In this document: one piece after another, positions 1 to 9,764 of the stretch
Layout of the letters: each line of letters opens with the position of its first letter
Position numbering within the stretch: the stretch's first letter is position 1
NCBI GenBank assembly: GCA_019104865.1
Contig: JAHRWZ010000096.1
Coordinates: 1 to 51,052 of the forward strand
Source: Castellaniella sp.
GTDB lineage: Bacteria; Pseudomonadota; Gammaproteobacteria; Burkholderiales; Burkholderiaceae_B
Length of the DNA stretch: 51,052 nucleotides
Reading direction: 5' to 3'
Translations under genes and position numbers: made by a program
Notes under the pieces: generated by a model
Database searches by the model: none
Seen by the model: the letters and a program-made list of their open reading frames with translations, nothing else
What the model was told of the DNA's origin: nothing

Positions 1-273
1 ATGGTTCAGATAGGCCGAGCCGTCGGCCCACTGATAGGCACGCGGCAGCGGCGAATGGCAGGCCGCCGGATCAAAGGGGCGGGCCGCCGCATCGTGGCCG
101 CCATTGAGCCGGTCGTAGGCCGCGCGCAGCGCCGGCCCGCAGGCGTCCCAGTCATCGAGCGCCGCCTGCAGGGTCGGCGCGATCCCGGGCACCGCCACGC
201 AATGCGCCAGGCCGCGGGACACCACGACCAGCTGGCCGTCGCGCGTCGCATTTTTGAGGGTGGCTAGCTTCAT
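1..273 (-). CDS. Fumarylacetoacetate hydrolase family protein, N-terminal part (cut by window edge)
   Basis: Reading the minus strand from an ATG at 273 gives 91 codons open to the window edge. The protein starts MKLATLKNATRDGQLVVVSR and later contains SPLPRAYQWADGSAYLNH, the typical N-terminus of the roughly 330-residue FAH-family enzymes of beta-proteobacteria. These cleave or hydrate beta-diketo acids, such as fumarylacetoacetate from tyrosine breakdown. The metal-binding catalytic core lies outside the window. It starts 13 bp after the TRAP dctP gene on the same strand, so it is probably the last gene of that operon. The homogentisate dioxygenase gene at 5678 fits the same pathway. The exact substrate is inferred. 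Confidence 0.82.
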   Translation of the reverse strand, partial: MKLATLKNATRDGQLVVVSRGLAHCVAVPGIAPTLQAALDDWDACGPALRAAYDRLNGGHDAAARPFDPAACHSPLPRAYQWADGSAYLNH

Positions 274-286
274 CGTCGGACTCGCT

Positions 287-1267
287 TTACTTCAATTCAG
301 CCTGCACCTGATCGAACAGATCCTGGCCGACGCTGGGAGTGAACATCTTCCAGACCGGCTGCACGCGTTCCTTCATGCGTTCATGCTCCGCGTCGCTGAC
401 CTCGTTGACCTGCACGCCATGGCTGATCATCATTTTCTTTGCGGATTCCGACTGCGCCCGGGCGACCTGACGTTGATAGACGCGCGCCTCGATGGCGGAA
501 TCCTTGATGATCTTCTGCTGCTCCGGGGTCAGCTTGTCCCAGAACGCCTTGGATGCCAGGGGGATGAATGCCCCATAGCTGTGACGGGTGATGGACAGAT
601 ACTTCTGCACCTCGAAGAGCTTGAGCGCGGCGATCACCGCGTTGGGGGTGCCCTGGCCGTCGATGGTGTGGGTTTCCAGCGCGGTATACAGTTCCGGCAC
701 GGCCAGCGGCACCGGATTGGCCCCCAACGCCTTGATCGTTTCCTGGGTGATCTTTGCCTGGATCGAACGGAACTTCAGACCGTCAAAGTCCTCGACCCGC
801 TGAATGGGGTGTTTGCTGTTGGTGGCATTGAAGAAACCGTTTTCCCAATAGGCCAGACCAATCAGGCCATGCGCTGGCAGGGTATCCATCAGCCGCTGGC
901 CCACCGGCCCGTCCAGGACCTTTTCCGCCTGGGCATCGTTCTTGAACAGGAAGGGGAAATCCAGGATCTCGTAGGCCTTGACCATGCCCGTCAGGGTCGT
1001 GGTCTGGGGCACGGTGAATTCGATCGTGCCGCCCTGCAGCGCGGACGTGACCTTCACGTCGTCGCCCAGGGCGCCGCTGTAATAGGGCTTGATGACGATA
1101 TCGCCATGGCTCTTGGCCTTGACGAGTTCGATGAACTTGGCCACGCCCTGGCCCTGATGGGATTTCTCGGGCAGGGTGACGGCGAATTTGGCCGTGATTG
1201 TCGCCCAGGCAGAACCGGATAGGCTGGCGGCCAGCAGTCCCACCAGCAGCGTCATACGAATTTTCAT
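287..1267 (-). CDS. dctP: TRAP transporter substrate-binding protein, DctP family
   Basis: A 326-residue periplasmic solute receptor. Residues 1-22 are a signal peptide (MKIRM, then a hydrophobic stretch ending SGSAWA). The mature part has the DctP pattern: FAVTLPEKSHQGQGVAKF near the N-terminus, GALGDDVKVTSALQGGTIEF, and YTALETHTIDGQGTPNAVI around residue 195. That last stretch carries the region that in this family binds the carboxylate of the ligand. It is the third gene of a dctQ-dctM-dctP order, with an FAH-family hydrolase following. The operon therefore probably imports an organic or aromatic acid that the hydrolase pathway degrades; the ligand cannot be read from sequence. Confidence 0.9.
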   Translation of the reverse strand: MKIRMTLLVGLLAASLSGSAWATITAKFAVTLPEKSHQGQGVAKFIELVKAKSHGDIVIKPYYSGALGDDVKVTSALQGGTIEFTVPQTTTLTGMVKAYEILDFPFLFKNDAQAEKVLDGPVGQRLMDTLPAHGLIGLAYWENGFFNATNSKHPIQRVEDFDGLKFRSIQAKITQETIKALGANPVPLAVPELYTALETHTIDGQGTPNAVIAALKLFEVQKYLSITRHSYGAFIPLASKAFWDKLTPEQQKIIKDSAIEARVYQRQVARAQSESAKKMMISHGVQVNEVSDAEHERMKERVQPVWKMFTPSVGQDLFDQVQAELK

Positions 1268-1330
1268 GGAAGTCTCCTCAGTGGAAATCGTGGGGCGTCT
1301 TGCGCCCGGCCATCCCTATCGGGCCGGACA

Positions 1331-2608
1331 TCAGCGCCACCATTGAGCCGGCACCGTCACCAGGGCCGGGAACAGAATCAGCAGGATCAGCAGCACGACC
1401 AGCGCCAGCAGGAAGGGCAGGATGCCGCGCACCGCCTCGTCCATGGTGACTTTGCCCACCGAGCTGATGACGTTCAGCACCACACCGACGGGCGGCGTGA
1501 TCATGCCGATGGAACAATTCATGATGAAGATCACGCCGAAATACACCGGGTCGATGTCCGCGGCCTGCACGATGGGCAGAAAGACCGGTGTGAAGATCAG
1601 CACGATGGGAATGAAGTCCAGCACCATGCCGGCAAAGAACACCACGATCATCATGGCCGAGATCAGGGCCAGCGGATGATCGGACAGGCCCTGCAGCCAG
1701 CCGCCGACCTGGCCGGAAATGTCGGTGATCGTGATCATGTAGGACGCCACCATGGCCAACGCCGCCAGCAGCAGAACGACCGAGGTCGTGCGCGCCGTCG
1801 CCAGCAGGCATTCGTAGATCTTGTGGCCGTCCAGTTCGCGGTATACGACCAGCCCGACGAAAAGCGCGTAGGCGGCGGCGACCACAGCCGATTCCGTTGG
1901 CGTGAAGATCCCGAAACGCAGGCCGCCGATGATGATGACCGGCAACATCAGCGCCCAGCCGCCGCGGCCGAGCAGCCGCAGGCGCTGCCCCCAGGGCACG
2001 CGCGGGGCCACAGCCACTTGCTGGCGCCGGGCCACGATCCACCAGGCGACGATCAGCACCGCCCCCATCAGGATGCCCGGCACGATGCCGGCCAGAAAGA
2101 GCCGCGTGATGGACACATTGGCCACCACGCCGAAGATCAGGAAACCGATGGACGGCGGGATCACCGGCGCGATGATGCCGCCGGCCGCCATCAGGCCGCA
2201 AGCCCGCGCCGGGTCGTAGCCCGCCGCGCGCATCATGGGCACCAGGATCGCGGCCAGCGCGGCCGTATCCGCGACCGCCGACCCTGACAGGCTGGCGAGC
2301 AGGATGCCGGCGAAGATCGCCACATAGCCCAGGCCGCCCCGCAGATGACCGACGAAAGCGCCGGCCATATCCACGATGCGCCGGGACAGCCCACCGGCAT
2401 TCATGAACTCGCCCGCCAGAATGAAGAAGGGCACAGCCATCAGGACGAAATTGTCCGCCCCCGACACGGCATTCTGCACGACCGTCTGGGCGTCGAACTG
2501 CCCGGTCAGCAGCATCAGGGCCACACCCGCGAACATCAGGGCGAAGGCGATTGGCAATCCCAGCGTGATGAGACCCAACAGGGTGACGAGAAAGACGGAG
2601 GCGGTCAT
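1331..2608 (-). CDS. dctM: TRAP transporter large permease, DctM family
   Basis: A 425-residue, almost entirely hydrophobic inner-membrane protein (about a dozen membrane segments) of normal DctM length. Typical stretches are VPFFILAGEFMNAGGLSRRI, LSGSAVADTAAL and MILDFIP/PIVLIFTP-like motifs near the C-terminus. It forms the Na+-coupled translocation channel of a TRAP transporter. The start ATG at 2608 overlaps the dctQ stop as ATGA, which shows translational coupling. A longer frame upstream of this ATG runs through dctQ in another frame and is not coding. Confidence 0.9.
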   Translation of the reverse strand: MTASVFLVTLLGLITLGLPIAFALMFAGVALMLLTGQFDAQTVVQNAVSGADNFVLMAVPFFILAGEFMNAGGLSRRIVDMAGAFVGHLRGGLGYVAIFAGILLASLSGSAVADTAALAAILVPMMRAAGYDPARACGLMAAGGIIAPVIPPSIGFLIFGVVANVSITRLFLAGIVPGILMGAVLIVAWWIVARRQQVAVAPRVPWGQRLRLLGRGGWALMLPVIIIGGLRFGIFTPTESAVVAAAYALFVGLVVYRELDGHKIYECLLATARTTSVVLLLAALAMVASYMITITDISGQVGGWLQGLSDHPLALISAMMIVVFFAGMVLDFIPIVLIFTPVFLPIVQAADIDPVYFGVIFIMNCSIGMITPPVGVVLNVISSVGKVTMDEAVRGILPFLLALVVLLILLILFPALVTVPAQWWR

Positions 2609-3225
2609 GCGCGATCCCCACCTGGAGCCACCTTGCGACGGGCATCGGCGGCATCCGTCGGAATATCCGTGCGCTCTGTCCGGCGCACGGCTTCGTCCTC
2701 CTCGATGCGCTCGGCCAGATCCTCGATGCGGTCCGCCAGATCCTCGGTCAGGTTCTCGCCCGAACCCGTCAGGGCCAGGCGGATGTTGTTGCACACCGGA
2801 AAGATCAGCGCCACGCCAAAGACCAGTGCCACACCGTACAGCCAGGCGTAGGAGATGCCCATCACCGGATAGACGTTGCCCAGATTGATCCGCGTCTGTT
2901 CCCAGCCGCCGACGATGAAGATGGCGCAGCCCGCCAGGATCAGCACGCCGTTGAAGACCTGCAGCGTGCGGCGCAGGCCAGGTCCGACATGACGCAACAA
3001 GGTATCGAACCCGATATGGATCCGGCGCGCGGACGCCAGCACGGCTCCGAGGAAGATCAGCCAGACGAACAGCAGCCGGGACAGTTCCTCGGAAATCGCG
3101 ATGCCGGAGTTGAACGCATAGCGCAGGACGACATTGCCGAAGACCAGCACGCCCATGACGGCCAGGCTGATGACGATCAGAACCTCGAACCCTTTGGTGA
3201 TGTGGAGGGCGGCGCGTTCAAGCAT
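2605..3225 (-). CDS. dctQ: TRAP transporter small permease, DctQ family
   Basis: A 206-residue protein with four predicted membrane segments in roughly the first 155 residues, including FGNVVLRYAFNSGIAISEEL and RIHIGFDTLL, both typical of DctQ. It pairs with DctM. The C-terminal 50 residues are an unusual charged cytoplasmic tail with a short repeat (EDLADRIEDLAERIEED), which could form a small amphipathic helix or coiled coil. It is the first gene of the dctQMP operon and diverges from the LysR gene at 3342. Most DctQ proteins are 160-180 residues, so the tail is an extension. Confidence 0.88.
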   Translation of the reverse strand: MLERAALHITKGFEVLIVISLAVMGVLVFGNVVLRYAFNSGIAISEELSRLLFVWLIFLGAVLASARRIHIGFDTLLRHVGPGLRRTLQVFNGVLILAGCAIFIVGGWEQTRINLGNVYPVMGISYAWLYGVALVFGVALIFPVCNNIRLALTGSGENLTEDLADRIEDLAERIEEDEAVRRTERTDIPTDAADARRKVAPGGDRA

Positions 3226-3341
3226 GACGCGCCCTGACTATTGGATGCCACTGCATGGATGTCTCCCGTTTTTTGACCATTAGAAGCACTTTCGAGATAT
3301 CATTCAAACAGTTTTTTTCCATCGATTCATAGGAAATGCTG

Positions 3342-4256
3342 ATGGATATCACCTTGCGCCAACTCCGCGCCTTCGCCGCTCTGGCCCGCACCGGGGGATT
3401 CACACGGGCGGCCGAATCCCTGCACATCACGCAATCGGCCCTCAGCGGCCTGATCAAGGAACTGGAGACGCAGCTGGGTGTGCGGCTGGTGGATCGCAGC
3501 ACGCGTCGCATCCGCCTGTCGGAAATCGGCCAGGAATTCCACGCCGTCACCACCCAGGTGCTGCGCGACCTGGACAGCGCCGTGGAAAACATCAACAACC
3601 TGAAGCGCCTGCGCCGGGGTATCGTGCGCATCGCCGCGCCACAGCTGATGGCCAGCACCCTGATGCCCGAGGTCATTGCCGGCTTTCGCCAGACCTACCC
3701 CGATATCCGGATCCGCTTGATGGACTGCGCCGTGGAAAACGCCATCACCCAGGTGCTGCGCGGCGAAGCCGACATCAGCATCGGCCCTCAGCGCGAATGC
3801 CTGACCGAGCTGGCAGCCGACCCGCTGTTCGACCTGCCCTTCCTGGCGGTCTTTCCGCCCGGTCACCCACTGGAAGCCAAACAGCGCCTGACTTGGGCGG
3901 ATCTGGTGCATTACCCCCTGATTGCCCTGCAGGGCCAGTTCACCGAACGCCTGGCGCTGGATCTGCATGACGCCGCCTCGACCCAGGCCATCCGCCCAGC
4001 CCACGAAGTCACCTTCATGAGCACGGCGCTCAGCATGGTCAGCGCACGCCTGGGAATCACCGCCTGCCTGCCCTATGCGCAAAGTCTGGTGGAACTCTAT
4101 GGCTTGCGGGTACGGCTATTGCACGAACCGGAAATCCGGCGTCAGTTCTTCATCTATCGCCGCCAGCATGCCAGCCTGTCGCCGGCCGCCCAGGCTTTCG
4201 TGCAATATCTGCACGAACACGTCGGGCAGCGGAAATGGGGAATCCAGCCAGCCTGA
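3342..4256 (+). CDS. LysR-type transcriptional regulator
   Basis: A 304-residue LysR regulator. The winged helix-turn-helix is at residues 1-60 (LRQLRAFAALARTGGFTRAA, then ITQSALSGLIKELE) and the effector-binding domain follows from about residue 90. An ATG at 3336 is in frame, but the AGGA at 3331-3334 is only 1 nt from it and 7 nt from the ATG at 3342, so 3342 is the better start. The gene is divergent from the TRAP operon across about 115 bp, the usual layout for a LysR protein that controls its neighbour. It converges on dsdA, so it could alternatively sense an amino-acid-like ligand. Confidence 0.88.
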   Translation: MDITLRQLRAFAALARTGGFTRAAESLHITQSALSGLIKELETQLGVRLVDRSTRRIRLSEIGQEFHAVTTQVLRDLDSAVENINNLKRLRRGIVRIAAPQLMASTLMPEVIAGFRQTYPDIRIRLMDCAVENAITQVLRGEADISIGPQRECLTELAADPLFDLPFLAVFPPGHPLEAKQRLTWADLVHYPLIALQGQFTERLALDLHDAASTQAIRPAHEVTFMSTALSMVSARLGITACLPYAQSLVELYGLRVRLLHEPEIRRQFFIYRRQHASLSPAAQAFVQYLHEHVGQRKWGIQPA

Positions 4257-4269
4257 GCCAATTGGCGAC

Positions 4270-5568
4270 TCAACCCCGCGCCCGGAATTCCGCGCGGACC
4301 GCTTCCGGAACCAGCGATCCGCCCGTGCTCCAGATCACGTGCGTTGCCTGACTCAGCACTCGATCCAGCCCATGCCGCCGCAAATACTCGCGCCCCTGCG
4401 GCGAATCCAGCACCCAGCCGGGTCCCCGCAACCCTGCGGCCGCCGACGGTTCCACATAGATCCCTTCGACGTCTTCCAGGCGCCGAGCATCCCGGAACAA
4501 GGTGTCATCATCCACCGTAAAGGCGCCCGACAGCACGCGCGCCATCAGGGGCGCCACCAGCGGCGAGGCCTGCGCCACCGCCAGGCCATCGGCCTCGGTC
4601 CGATTGTCCAGCCCCACGTCGTAGACCGACACCGGCGTCTCGCAACCCACCGCCAACTGCGTCAGCATGCAGGGAGACGCCACAGGTTCGGCGAAAAATC
4701 CGTGAACGTCGGCGCCCCACAGCCGCTTCAGACCATGCAGGATGCCACCCGGCGCGCCGCCGACCCCGCAGGGCAGGTACACGAACAGGGGATGGTCGGC
4801 ATCCACCGGGCGGCCGGCGATCTGTAGCTGCGCCTGCAATTCGCGCGCCGCTGCCGCATAGCCCAGGAACAGGGGCGACGATTTTTCATCATCGACGAAG
4901 TAGCCATAAGGATCCGCCAGAGCGATGGAGCGCCCCGCAGCCACGGCCGCCGCATAATCCCCGACATGCTCGATGACTTCGATGCCGTGATCACGCAGAC
5001 GCTGCTTCTTCCATTCCTTGGCATCGGCCGACATATGCACGACGGCCCGAAACCCCAGACCGGCCCCGATCAGGCCGATCGCCAGCCCCAGGTTGCCGGT
5101 ACTGCCCACCGAAATGGTGTAGCGGCCAAACAGGGCCCGCGCAGCGGGTTCCGCCAGCACGGACCGATCCGTATCGGCCTGCAACAACCCGTGCTCTGTG
5201 GCGATCTGCTCGACAAGCGCCAGGATTTCATGAAAGCCGCCCCGCGCCTTGACCGAACCCGCCACCGGCAAACTGTCATCCCGCTTCAAAAACCAGAGCC
5301 CCGAAGTGCCGGACGAATGCAGGGTGTCCCGTAGACGATCGATCGACACCAGGGGCGACACCAAACGCCCCCCCAGATCGGAGAGTTCGGGGAACACTCG
5401 CGCCAACAGGCCCGCGCAGCGGGCATAGCGGGCTTTCGCCACCACCGGATCGGGCTCCAGCCCCGGGCCGGCCTCCGGATCGTAGGCCGGATTCAGCCAG
5501 AGCAAAGGCCGCCGTGCTGACAGGCCATCGGGCAGACGGGAAAGAGCCAAATCGGATATGGTACTCAT
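4270..5568 (-). CDS. dsdA: D-serine ammonia-lyase (D-serine dehydratase)
   Basis: A 432-residue PLP enzyme that converts D-serine to pyruvate and ammonia. The PLP lysine lies in PVAGSVKARGG (K107). The substrate-binding SVGSTGNLGLAIG is at about 153-165 and the glycine-rich PLP phosphate loop is CGVGGAPGG in the middle of the protein. Length matches the family (about 440). A purine-rich GGGGGG lies upstream of the ATG at 5568. It converges with the LysR gene (13 bp gap) and diverges from hmgA. A DsdC-type relation with the LysR gene is possible but not shown. Confidence 0.9.
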   Translation of the reverse strand: MSTISDLALSRLPDGLSARRPLLWLNPAYDPEAGPGLEPDPVVAKARYARCAGLLARVFPELSDLGGRLVSPLVSIDRLRDTLHSSGTSGLWFLKRDDSLPVAGSVKARGGFHEILALVEQIATEHGLLQADTDRSVLAEPAARALFGRYTISVGSTGNLGLAIGLIGAGLGFRAVVHMSADAKEWKKQRLRDHGIEVIEHVGDYAAAVAAGRSIALADPYGYFVDDEKSSPLFLGYAAAARELQAQLQIAGRPVDADHPLFVYLPCGVGGAPGGILHGLKRLWGADVHGFFAEPVASPCMLTQLAVGCETPVSVYDVGLDNRTEADGLAVAQASPLVAPLMARVLSGAFTVDDDTLFRDARRLEDVEGIYVEPSAAAGLRGPGWVLDSPQGREYLRRHGLDRVLSQATHVIWSTGGSLVPEAVRAEFRARG

Positions 5569-5677
5569 GGATAGCCCCCCTTTGAATCAGGATCGTTGAC
5601 ACCTAGAATGAACGGGATGGCGCAGACTCGTCTCCCCAGTCGACGCCCTTGCATATCTTGCCAGACGAGACCCCTTC

Positions 5678-6997
5678 ATGTCCCAGAACCTCTCCTATCA
5701 GTCCGGATTTGGCAACCATTTTTCCACCGAGGCGGTGGCGGGCGCCCTGCCGCTGCACCGAAACTCGCCACAACAGCCGCCGTTGGGTCTGTACACGGAA
5801 CAGCTGTCGGGCACGGCATTCACGGCGCCCCGGGAATCCAATCGCCGGTCCTGGCTGTATCGCATGCAGCCCGCCGCCGTCCACCAACCCTTTCGGCGGA
5901 TCGCCGACGGCCGTCTGGTTGCCGCGTTTGGCGACGTCGACACGCCGCCCAACCAGTTGCGCTGGGATCCGCTGCCCATTCCGTCGCAACCCACCGATTT
6001 CGTCCAGGGCCTGTTCACGATGGGGGGCAATGGCGACCCCTACCAGCAGACAGGATGCGCCATTCACCTGTATGTCGCCAACCGCTCGATGGAAAACCGC
6101 TATTTCCATAGCGCGGACGGCGAACTGCTGATCGTGCCGCAACTGGGGCGCCTGCGTTTCGCCACCGAACTCGGCATTCTCGACGTCGAGCCCCAGGAAA
6201 TCGTCGTCATCCCGCGCGGCGTGCGGTTTCATGTCGAACTGCTGGACCCGCAGGCCCGCGGCTATGTCTGCGAAAATTTCGGTGCCCCGTTCCGCCTGCC
6301 GGACCTCGGCCCGATCGGCTCCAACGGGCTGGCCAATCCGCGGGATTTCCTGACCCCGACCGCCGCCTATGAAGACAAAACCGGCCCCTGTGAACTGATC
6401 GCGAAATTCATGGGCCATCTGTGGGTGGCGGACATGGATCATTCACCCCTGGACGTCGTCGCCTGGCACGGCAACTATGTCCCCTATAAATACGATCTGC
6501 GCCACTTCAACACCATCGGGTCGATCAGCTACGACCACCCCGATCCGTCCATCTTCCTGGTGTTGCAATCACAGTCCGACACCCCGGGCGTGGACACGAT
6601 CGACTTCGGCATCTTCCCGCCGCGCATCCTGGCGATGCAGGACACATTCCGTCCGCCCTGGTTTCACCGCAACGTCGCCAGCGAGTTCATGGGCCTCGTG
6701 GCCGGCGCCTACGATGCGAAAGCCGATGGTTTCACGCCGGGCGGCGCCAGCCTGCACAACTGCATGGCGGGCCACGGCCCCGATGCCGCGACGTTCGAAA
6801 GGGCCAGCGCGGCGGATACCTCGAAGCCGGATTACATCCGCGACACCCTGGCGATCATGTTCGAAACCCGCTGCGTGATCCGCCCCACCCATCAGGCGCT
6901 GGAATCCCCGCACCTGCAGGCGCATTACTCGCAGTGCTGGGCGGGGCTGGGCAGACGGTTCACACCGCCTGGCGCAGGTCAACCGGCGGGCGGCTGA
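5678..6997 (+). CDS. hmgA: Homogentisate 1,2-dioxygenase
   Basis: A 439-residue non-heme iron enzyme that opens the ring of homogentisate to maleylacetoacetate in tyrosine and phenylalanine breakdown. The N-terminus [14 protein letters not shown] and the block [17 protein letters not shown] (264-280) are diagnostic. The iron ligands correspond to H330, E336 ([10 protein letters not shown]) and H366 (CMAGHG), a constant five-residue offset from the human enzyme's H335, E341 and H371. Length is normal for the family. The FAH-family gene at the left edge would act two steps later; a maleylacetoacetate isomerase is not in the window. Confidence 0.95.
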   Translation: MSQNLSYQSGFGNHFSTEAVAGALPLHRNSPQQPPLGLYTEQLSGTAFTAPRESNRRSWLYRMQPAAVHQPFRRIADGRLVAAFGDVDTPPNQLRWDPLPIPSQPTDFVQGLFTMGGNGDPYQQTGCAIHLYVANRSMENRYFHSADGELLIVPQLGRLRFATELGILDVEPQEIVVIPRGVRFHVELLDPQARGYVCENFGAPFRLPDLGPIGSNGLANPRDFLTPTAAYEDKTGPCELIAKFMGHLWVADMDHSPLDVVAWHGNYVPYKYDLRHFNTIGSISYDHPDPSIFLVLQSQSDTPGVDTIDFGIFPPRILAMQDTFRPPWFHRNVASEFMGLVAGAYDAKADGFTPGGASLHNCMAGHGPDAATFERASAADTSKPDYIRDTLAIMFETRCVIRPTHQALESPHLQAHYSQCWAGLGRRFTPPGAGQPAGG

Positions 6998-7089
6998 GCC
7001 GGCGCGGCGCGGAGGTATCGCCAATCACGGCAACGACCGGTCAGCCAAACAACCCAGGGCGACACCGACCGACGACACATCACGTGGCA

Positions 7090-8922
7090 TTACTCCACCG
7101 TCACGCTCTTGGCCAGATTACGCGGCTTGTCCACGTCCGTTCCCCGGACGCAGGCCGTGTGGTAGGCCAACAGCTGCAGCGGCACCGTGTGCAGGATGGG
7201 CGAGAGCTTGCCGTAGTGTTCGGGCATGCGGATGACGTGCATGCCGGGGGCCCCCGTAATCTGCGAATCGGCATCGGCGAACACGTAGAGTTCGCCGCCG
7301 CGCGCGCGCACTTCCTGCATGTTGGACTTCAGTTTTTCCAGCAGCTCGTCGTGCGGCGCCACCGTGACGACCGGCATGGCGTCGGTGACCAGGGCCAGCG
7401 GGCCGTGCTTCAATTCGCCCGCCGGATAGGCCTCGGCGTGGATGTAGCTGATTTCCTTCAGCTTCAGGGCGCCTTCCAGGGCGATGGGATAGTGCATGCC
7501 GCGCCCCAGGAACAGGGCATTTTCCTTGCTGGCGAAGCGTTCCGACCAGGCGATGATCTGTGGCTCCAGCGCCAGCACGGCGGAGATCGCGACCGGCAGG
7601 TGCCGCAGGGACTTGATCGCCTGCTGTTCCGTGGCGTCGTCCAGGCGGCCACGGACCTGGGCCAGAGCCAGGGTCAGCAGATACAGGGCCGTGAGCTGCG
7701 TGGTGAAGGCCTTGGTCGATGCCACGCCAATTTCCACCCCGGCGCGGGTGATGAACGACAATTTGCACTCGCGCACCATGGCGCTGGTGGCGACATTGCA
7801 GATGGTCAGGGTCTGCTCCATGCCCAGGCTGCGGGCATGCTTCAGGGCTGCCAGGGTGTCGGCCGTCTCGCCGGACTGGGAGATCGTCACGACCAGGGTG
7901 CGCGGGTCCGGCACGCTGGTGCGATAGCGGTATTCGCTGGCGATCTCGACATTGACGGGGATGCCTGCGGTGGATTCGATCCAGTAGCGCGCGGTCAACC
8001 CCGCGTAATAGCTGGTGCCACAAGCCAGGATCAGCACACGGTCGATGGCCTTGAAGACGGCATGCGCGCCATCGCCGAAGAGTTCCGGCATGATGGCATC
8101 GATCCCCCGCAGCGTATCGCCCACGGCACGTGGCTGTTCGAAGATTTCCTTCTGCATGAAATGCCGGTAGGGGCCGAGTTCGACCTCGCCCGTATGGGCC
8201 TGCACGGTGTGGACCGGACGATCGACGGCCTGTCCCTTGGCATCGCTGACCCAGACGCGGGACAGCTGCAGATCGACGACATCACCGTCTTCCAGATACA
8301 TGATCTGGTCGGTGGTGCCGGCCAGCGCCAGCGCGTCCGACGCCAGGTAGTTGCCTTGATCGCCGCAGCCCACCACCAGCGGCGAGCCCTGCCGCGCCCC
8401 CACGACCCGGTGCGGTTCCTGGGCGCAGAACACGGCGATGGCATAGGCGCCTTCCAGACGACGGGTCGCCTGCTGCACGGCCGTCAGCAGATCGCCATCG
8501 TACAGATGGTCCACCAGATGGGCGATGACCTCGGTGTCGGTCTGGCTGTGAAAGACGTAGCCGGCCGCCTGCAGCTCGGCGCGCAGGGCATCGTGATTTT
8601 CGATGATGCCGTTGTGCACCAGCGCAATGCGCGGCGCCCCGTTTTCCGGGCCGGAAAAGTGCGGATGGGCATTATGGGTCAGCGGCGCGCCGTGCGTGGC
8701 CCAGCGCGTATGCGCAATGCCGGTGAGGCCCTGGACATTGTCCTGGGCGACCTGCGCAACCAGTTCGGCCACCCGCTGGGTGCTGCGCACGCGTTGCAGG
8801 CCGGTGCCGGTATGCACGGCCACCCCGCAGGAATCGTAGCCGCGATATTCCAGACGGCGCAGGCCTTCGAGCAGGATGGGAACGATGTTGTGACGCGCCA
8901 CAGCGCCGACGATGCCGCACAT
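7090..8922 (-). CDS. glmS: Glutamine-fructose-6-phosphate aminotransferase (isomerizing)
   Basis: A 610-residue enzyme that makes glucosamine-6-phosphate from fructose-6-phosphate and glutamine, the entry step to peptidoglycan and LPS amino sugars. It begins MCGIVGAVA with the nucleophilic C2 of the class II glutaminase domain (to about 220). Two SIS sugar-isomerase domains follow (about 285-420 and 455-600) with [13 protein letters not shown] and [13 protein letters not shown]. It ends in the conserved [13 protein letters not shown] tail. An AGGAG lies 7 nt before the ATG. It diverges from an Lrp-type gene across a region with three palindromes, so it may be controlled by that regulator. Confidence 0.97.
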   Translation of the reverse strand: MCGIVGAVARHNIVPILLEGLRRLEYRGYDSCGVAVHTGTGLQRVRSTQRVAELVAQVAQDNVQGLTGIAHTRWATHGAPLTHNAHPHFSGPENGAPRIALVHNGIIENHDALRAELQAAGYVFHSQTDTEVIAHLVDHLYDGDLLTAVQQATRRLEGAYAIAVFCAQEPHRVVGARQGSPLVVGCGDQGNYLASDALALAGTTDQIMYLEDGDVVDLQLSRVWVSDAKGQAVDRPVHTVQAHTGEVELGPYRHFMQKEIFEQPRAVGDTLRGIDAIMPELFGDGAHAVFKAIDRVLILACGTSYYAGLTARYWIESTAGIPVNVEIASEYRYRTSVPDPRTLVVTISQSGETADTLAALKHARSLGMEQTLTICNVATSAMVRECKLSFITRAGVEIGVASTKAFTTQLTALYLLTLALAQVRGRLDDATEQQAIKSLRHLPVAISAVLALEPQIIAWSERFASKENALFLGRGMHYPIALEGALKLKEISYIHAEAYPAGELKHGPLALVTDAMPVVTVAPHDELLEKLKSNMQEVRARGGELYVFADADSQITGAPGMHVIRMPEHYGKLSPILHTVPLQLLAYHTACVRGTDVDKPRNLAKSVTVE

Positions 8923-8970
8923 GGACAGACTCCTGGATTCAGATAGCCGGTATTGTGTCCCGGCCGCAAG

Positions 8971-9042
8971 GAAATATGATTTCTATTTTATGCAGTTTAT
9001 GAAATCAGATTTCACATTGAAATAATGATGAAATATAATTTC
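8971..9042. promoter_or_regulatory. Three evenly spaced GAAAT-N3-ATTTC palindromes, candidate Lrp/AsnC operator
   Basis: Three copies of a GAAATNNNATTTC palindrome lie at 8971-8983, 9001-9013 and 9030-9042. Their centres are 30 and 29 bp apart, about three helical turns. A fourth partial GAAAT lies at 9019-9023. The stretch is very AT-rich compared with its surroundings. It fills the gap between glmS (start 8922) and the Lrp-type gene (start 9064). Regular, phased palindromes next to an Lrp/AsnC gene fit autoregulation by a multimer that wraps DNA. The sites are seen directly; the binding protein is inferred. Confidence 0.65.
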
Positions 9043-9063
9043 ATTTTCTGACAATTTCACGAG

Positions 9064-9546
9064 ATGCCAACCCTGTCCACCCTCCGAACCCTTGACGATC
9101 TGGACCGCCGCATCCTGGATCAGATGCAGCAGGACAGCTCCCTGACCAACCAGGAACTGGCAGCCCGCGTGCATGCCTCGCCCCCCACATGCCTGCGGCG
9201 GGTGCGCAAGCTGATCCAGTCGGGGTCGATCCAGCGCCAGGTCGCCTTGCTGGACCCTGCCCTCATGGGCGCCGCGCTGACCGTGATCATCGAGGTATCC
9301 CTGGATGCGCAGGCGGCAGGCCAGGCGGATGCCGTCGAAGCCGGGCTGATCGCGGAACCCGCCATCCAGCAATGCTATCGGGTCAGCAGCGGCCCGGATT
9401 TCGTCCTGATCGCCCAGGTCGCCGACATGGCCGCCTATCAGGCTCTGGCGCTGCGCTACCTGACCGGCGACCCGCGCGTGCGCAACGTGCGCAGCTTCTT
9501 CGCCACCGCTCGCGGCAAATTCGACACGCGTATCCCGATCACATGA
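9064..9546 (+). CDS. Lrp/AsnC family transcriptional regulator
   Basis: A 160-residue regulator of standard Lrp length. The helix-turn-helix lies at about residues 10-60 (LDRRILDQMQQDSSLTNQEL, then PPTCLRRVRKL) and the effector-binding RAM domain at about 75-150. These proteins bind amino acids and control amino-acid transport or metabolism. It lies between glmS and the liv transporter operon (start 9765), so the transporter is a plausible target. Its own upstream region carries three phased palindromes. No strong ribosome-binding site precedes the ATG. Confidence 0.9.
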   Translation: MPTLSTLRTLDDLDRRILDQMQQDSSLTNQELAARVHASPPTCLRRVRKLIQSGSIQRQVALLDPALMGAALTVIIEVSLDAQAAGQADAVEAGLIAEPAIQQCYRVSSGPDFVLIAQVADMAAYQALALRYLTGDPRVRNVRSFFATARGKFDTRIPIT

Positions 9547-9600
9547 CGGGTCGCAGCCATCATCCCGGCCTCCCGACATAGGGAAATCGAGATGGTGATT

Positions 9601-9612
9601 AAACATATGTTT
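9601..9612. promoter_or_regulatory. 12-bp palindrome upstream of the liv operon
   Basis: AAACATATGTTT is a perfect 12-bp palindrome in an AT-rich stretch 153 bp before the substrate-binding protein gene. It resembles a regulatory operator and is not the GAAATNNNATTTC pattern seen upstream of the Lrp-type gene. Between it and the gene an imperfect GC hairpin (around 9690-9715) could form in the leader RNA. The function is not established. Confidence 0.3.
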
Positions 9613-9764
9613 CGTATTAGGATGTCTTTGCAACATGCTTTACACAACCATGACCGCGAGCATCGATGAATACACGGGACATGCCGCCAGCCGGTTCTGA
9701 ACCGGCGGCTGGGTAGCCGTACTTCGCCGAAATCCCGTCGCGGACTGCACCGGAGAACATCATC

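Noticed and set aside
6934..8946. A 670-codon open frame on the plus strand
   Set aside because: It runs antisense through glmS, whose catalytic motifs are intact on the minus strand; the long frame reflects high GC and few stops.
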